Positions 52,401 through 58,400 of a DNA stretch of 64,000 nt are shown in pieces. The position numbers and the translations under genes are program-made. The notes beneath the pieces were generated by a model. The model was not told the DNA's origin and ran no database searches. It saw only the letters and a list, made by a program, of their open reading frames with translations. Location: positions 30,876,582 to 30,940,581 of the forward strand of contig CM038704.1 in NCBI GenBank assembly GCA_021613375.1, read 5' to 3'. The number at the start of each line of letters is the position of its first letter. Position 1 is the first letter of the stretch. Source of the stretch: Megaleporinus macrocephalus. Its lineage: Eukaryota; Chordata; Actinopteri; Characiformes; Anostomidae.

Positions 52401-55400
52401 TTCCATTCTTTTCATGAGCCTTTTAGTTTTTTACACAGATGAAGTGTGTTGTCCCTTTAGTCATTCCGTCTACCATGTATAAATGCTTTTGGAGTGAATT
52501 AATCGTATGATAATATTATTCCAAACTTTGTATAGTAATGAACCAGCAGTTACTTTAGATGGAAAACTCACTGAATTTTTTAAGAATACAAGCAGCAATC
52601 TGCTCCGTGTCACACAGATAATAACACCAGCATCATCACTGAAAGCATCACAGATATCTCCTGGGCTCTAGCGTCTAAACCTCCTCATGAGTCACACATA
52701 TTTTAAACACGGGGTCTTTGCCATTAAGGGTGCTAAGATGTCAGCTCTAGCTTAAATCATTCAATAGCTCTGAGATGAGTCATCAGGACGTGAGCGTAAC
52801 AACAGCCTGACTTATCACATAGCTCTAAGCTGAAATGTAGTCTGTACACGGCGTACAGCTGTAACAGTATGATAGATGTGAAATGGAGCCCAAACCTTCA
52901 TCGAATCAGAACCAGCATGGAATTCAGTAATATTCTGTCCTGAGCTTCTGTACGTTTCTCAGTGTTGTGTAATTGTCATGTCTGGAGATTTTAAAAAAAA
53001 CATTACGTCAAATTCATACTCCAAACAATAGAAGGCAATATATCACCACCCCTTCACCCCTCTTCCTCATTGTTATCATTAACAACTGTTTACTAACCAG
53101 TCTAGAAGAAACACTTCATCAGTTCAGCATCAAAACTCATCCCTTCACTCAACACGAGCGCCTCCAGCGGTGGAATGTAACAAATGATGTTAACCATTGC
53201 TTTACTTTATATCACTTCATTTGTTTGCTGCCGAATTGATTCTGGACATAAGCAGGCACTGTTGTATGTACTCATCCTTTCATTGGCTACCTGTTCTTAA
53301 AAACGACATAACAGAAACAGTAACTTCAACATGACAGAGTTTAGAATATGGGTGCGTCCGAAATCGCCTACTAGTCAGTAGGTACTAGATTAGAGTCAGT
53401 ACGTACTGCTTAAGCAGAAGACTAGTAAGCAATTTCAGTAGGTGAGTTTTAGTAGCCACACAAGCTCAGACGTACTACGTCCGCCATCTTACCAGCGTCC
53501 TGTGACGCAAGACGTCAGACCACCACCATAAAAGTCCTGCTATTCATTTAAAAACTCTGTTTACTGACAGATAAACTTTTTGTGACACTGATCTGCATTT
53601 TTGTCTGAATACGTACTCAGACAGTGTAGAGCTGTAGCTCGGAGAAGATAAAACAGGAGGAATTGAATATTTTTTTTTTACCTTAGCAGCAGCGCTAACT
53701 TCTGTAGCGGCAGTTCACTAGACGAGGCTGCATACACACAGCCGACGTTCCTCTTTTTTAGCCTTTTTTTGTCTACTTTGAATTCATCCGCTGCTCCAGG
53801 TGAATCATGGGATTGTGCAGTGTGCTGTGTTCACCTACATAAAAATGGCGTCTGATTCAGTAGGTCATCCTGGTACCGCTCACCTACTACTCGATGCCTA
53901 CTAGGTATTCTGACATACTAGCCGCGTTCGCCTACTGAGTAGTATGTCATCATTGCAGGGCCACTTCCTCATCCTTATGCCATCATTTTGTTCTCGCTGT
54001 TGCCCCTTGAGGTACAACGTGGTATTACAGGACAGGATGGACAAGGGCTAGATGCTAACTTCTGCAAATATCCCTGCAACACGATACATAGTGTGTCCTT
54101 GTTATACCATCAAAACAGTTATTTCTTCACATTCTGTTGATCATTAAACTGAATTTTAAAAGTTTAAAAGTAAAAATTCTACCAATTTTTGAAATATTTT
54201 AATAACAAAGACAAATAAGGTATTCATCAGGTATTTTATCTGTACTTTGAGAATTCGTTCTTAAATTCAAGTGTACATTCAAAAGTAATACAAATATCAT
54301 GATTTTGACAGTGTCACACCGTGTGACTTTGTAAACGAAACCAACCTACTTTGATTCAAGCAAACAACGGATTGTTTTCAAAAAAGTATTTTTGAATGGG
54401 CCCCTCACCTTGCTATTGCTTCTAAAATGAATGTTGAGTATATTTTAATGCTTTGAAAATGTGTTCATGACATAAAGGAGGTATTACAGAATAATGGAAT
54501 ACATAATGAGTATTTATTGAATTATTATTATTTTTTAATTTATGTTATTGGTCCATTCCGAGAAAGTTGCTCAGTTGCAGGACATAAAACAATGCAAAAT
54601 CGTCTTTCTATTATCGGCAGAGACTCCAGTGGCACTCATAAAGAAGCTGTCTGATGTCCGGCTGGAAAAGGGGTTACCTGTCACGCTGGAGTGTGAGCTG
54701 TCCAGACAAAACGTGGAAGTTAGATGGCTGAAGGTATCGTCACTCCAGATCTCCCAACAAAAAAGCTGTGTATGTGTTGGGTCTGTTCTCTGACACGTGC
54801 GCTCTGTATGTTTCACGGTAGAATGGATCGGAGCTCAAGTCAGATAAAGGCATGAGGATCTACTCGATGGGCCGTAAGCGCTGTCTGCAGATCATGCAGA
54901 CTAGCACCAGTGACTCTGGCATCTACACCTGCGAAATTGGTGACCTCTGCACATTCTGCAAGCTTGAAATCTACGGTACGGCCTTTGTCATAAAATATCT
55001 CCCCCTTTACCCATCATGGGTTATTCCACTGAGGGTGTGTACAATATAGCAAAACATATCATGATACTTTAAGACATTTTAATGATACACAAGATAAATC
55101 CTGACTAAAAGCCCCAGTAGTGTGACAGACTAAGAGTAGAATAATTTTGAGTTCATGTTTTACATACCACACTAAACTAAGTCCAGGTATCCAGGTCTAA
55201 TCATGCTGTCTGAATTCCACTGAATTAGGTGAGGTATTCAGTGGAAATTAAATGTTAGCGTTATCCACTATATGCTGAGAAAAGCATATTGTGATGTGAT
55301 ATGACACAGTAACAATCCCTCCCCAGTTGTACGACTGTAGGTGTTGTCAATGCAACTTGCATATTAGTTTTTCATGAAAAGGTACAGTACAGAATTTTGG

Positions 55401-58400
55401 AGATCTCCCCCATGCTGTAGCATTTCTTAGCCTTGTCCAAAAAATCTTCTTGACCATGTGTCATTTACAAGTTTGGACAGACCTGCTGAAATGTATTATT
55501 TTCATAAACTTAATGGAAATTTTATACTTATATGTTTGAACCTGTTTTCCAAGCAAATTAAAAATAAGCTAATACTTATTTGTGAATTTATTTAATTTAT
55601 TATTTAAAATAAGTCCCAGAAATATCTGGCCTAGCATGTTGTAGTTGTTGGCTTCTTACACAATCCAGTTTTTTATTATTATAGACCAGAATTTTGGTAG
55701 TAATTCCATGTGTTAATGAATAGTTTTAATGTATTAGTCCAAAAAGTATCATATAGTAAAAATAGTGACAGTGTTTACACTAGTGCAAAGATCTAAGACT
55801 ACTACTGAAAATGTTTCTGTTTTGCTTTGTTTTCTAATTTTATTCATTACAACTGCTAAACAATTTGAGTGAAAGATAAGAAATGTCACAATAGCCCCCC
55901 CTTTAATTCCAGCACATTAAGTTGCAGAAGCTTGTGGTGGGAGTCAGCTGAATGTGTTAGAATAGAAGGAATAAAAATAAATTTGCTGCAAATGTAAGAT
56001 TTTTTTCACAATTCAAGTTCAAATAAATATATATCTCTATTGAATGTATTCTTATGTTCCAGCATATTCATTTAGTATTCTTTTGCTTGCTCTGCTGTGG
56101 GTTTCAGAGCGGGACTTGGAGATCGTCACTGAGCTGGAAGATTTGTACATCAAAGAGGACCAGAATGCTGTGTTTATGTGTGAAGTGTCGATGGAGGACA
56201 TGCCTGGAGACTGGTACAAAAATGGCCACAAAATACGGCCTAACAGTACCATCAAGACTCGGAGAGAGGGTCAGCTTATCACTCATTAGTCATTAAGACA
56301 TTCCTAGTCATGTACAAGACTTATCATAATTTCAACTTCTTCCTTCCATATAAACAAAACATCTCCAAAATCACACCAAAAGAATGTTATTGATTCTTCA
56401 GTTTGTGTATGTAACAAGATTCTGTTTCAGGTTATTTTGGACTGTTTCTGTTGGTTCATTGTTCATGAAATGCTTTGACACTGTAAAGGACATCAAGCAT
56501 TTTCTAAACATCTACAAATGTTTTTCCTTTCGCTTAACAGGAACCAAGCACTTCCTTCTTATATGCAATGTTACAACAGAAGATGCTGGAGAGATTAAAT
56601 TTGTATCCAAACAAGTTGAATCGGTTGCCTATCTTGAGGTTCAAGGTACTGTTTTTAAGATTAGCAATTCATTGCAAATATTATCAACAGTTACAGTATA
56701 CCCAGTTACACCTGAAGAGGGACAAACCTCGTTTTCTGCTCCTTTGGACAGAACTCCCTGTAAGCATTGTGCGTCCACTGAGGGACCGCACGGCGTTGGA
56801 GAAGCATCGGGTGATTCTGGAGTGCACTGTGTCCTCACCTCGCTGTGACGTTAGCTGGTACAAAGGTGATGAGGAGCTGGAGTCATCAGAGCGCATGGAG
56901 ATCATCACCGAGGGCTGTTACCACAAACTGGTGATCAATCAGGTGGCAGTAGAGGACGAGGGTACCTATAGCATTGAGGTGGGCGAGCATATGTCCACAG
57001 CCAAGTTGATGGTGGAAGGTGAGAAAAGCGAAGCTAGTGGTCAAGCAAAGAAAGCAATTGCTTGTTGTCCAGTGATTTGTCAAACTGTCTGCATGTTAAA
57101 GATACCAAAACATTGCTCAGAGCACTTTGATGTAAAAAAAATGGTGATATAGAGAAACTTACCAAGCCTGAATTGTTCATGGTGTTAATGCTAAGATCTG
57201 GACGTCTGAAGAGTTAAAAGTTTCTAAAAGCTCCTTCATAGAACATTGCTGTATGAACTGGTAATGAATACACTGCCTAATGACAGAGACTTGATTTTAC
57301 GATAGTTTTGATTTAAGCTTTTGGCCTAGAACATTTTTCGTAATTCTCCTTTAATAGCTGAAGCCCCACTGACATCGATGCAGGGCCTGTATTTAATTAA
57401 TACAAATTAAATTTATGTTATTCAGACATCAAACAGCTCAGTTATTCTGTACTAGAATAGTGATCATGTACTGCAGTTAGCTGAATTTAGTGAAATGGCT
57501 CCACCCAGTTGGCACTGCATGGGTTTAGAATGCAATTAAACAGGAATGTTAGATAATCTAATAATGATTTGTCTTGGAGTTGGGTGAGCAAGCAGGGGGT
57601 GTTTGCAGGGGGTCTCAAAGAGGGTTGATTAACAGAAAAAATATAAAGTGTTTTAGGCCTCTACAAGCTACCACAGCAGCTTCAATTCCCCCTGTCAAAA
57701 ATTTTGGAATTGTACTAGAGGAATGGAACGTCGTTTTCCCTAAATATATTCCTTTATTTGTAGTGCTGATGGTGGTGGAGAGTGCTATTAGATTAACTGG
57801 CCCAGAATCTCGAATTGTTTATTTGTTGTTTAATGTGGTGACAGTAAAGGCCATAGCATTTACCTTAGACTATTTATCAACTATTATTACAATTATACAC
57901 CATTTATACAGTATATAGCAACTTATCTACTATTTAGTGACTGTGGATGTGGTCAGTGTCATCCTGGGAGAAACCACTCCTTTCAGGATAGAAATGTTTG
58001 AGTGAACTCAAACTATGCAAGCAACTCTAGCATATCATGAACCATCTTTCAAAATCAACTTGAAAGGTTTTTACTTTCAAAGACTTTTTCTTTTACTAAG
58101 TGCAGCAAAACCAGCTCATCTTTTTTTCTACATGATCAGAGTAGGATGTTTTTTGCTTATTTGTATCATGCAGTATTCCTGTCTATACTCATTTTTCTTT
58201 GTTATATACTGTTACTGTTAAAGAATCTTTGTATCCATGATGGTAATAATTATAGAACACTGGGGTCAGCACGTAGCAAAAACAGGAAACTGTACTCAGT
58301 ATGCAATGCTTCTATATCGAAAATATGGATGTACTGAGGATAACTAAGCATGTACCATTTGTCCACCCAGCCCAGTCCATCATGTTGGTGAAGGAGCTGG

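Noticed and set aside
56384..56848. Frame running through the Ig21/Ig22 junction
   Set aside because: It joins intron sequence to a shifted frame of exon 23; the spliced model gives complete Ig domains instead.
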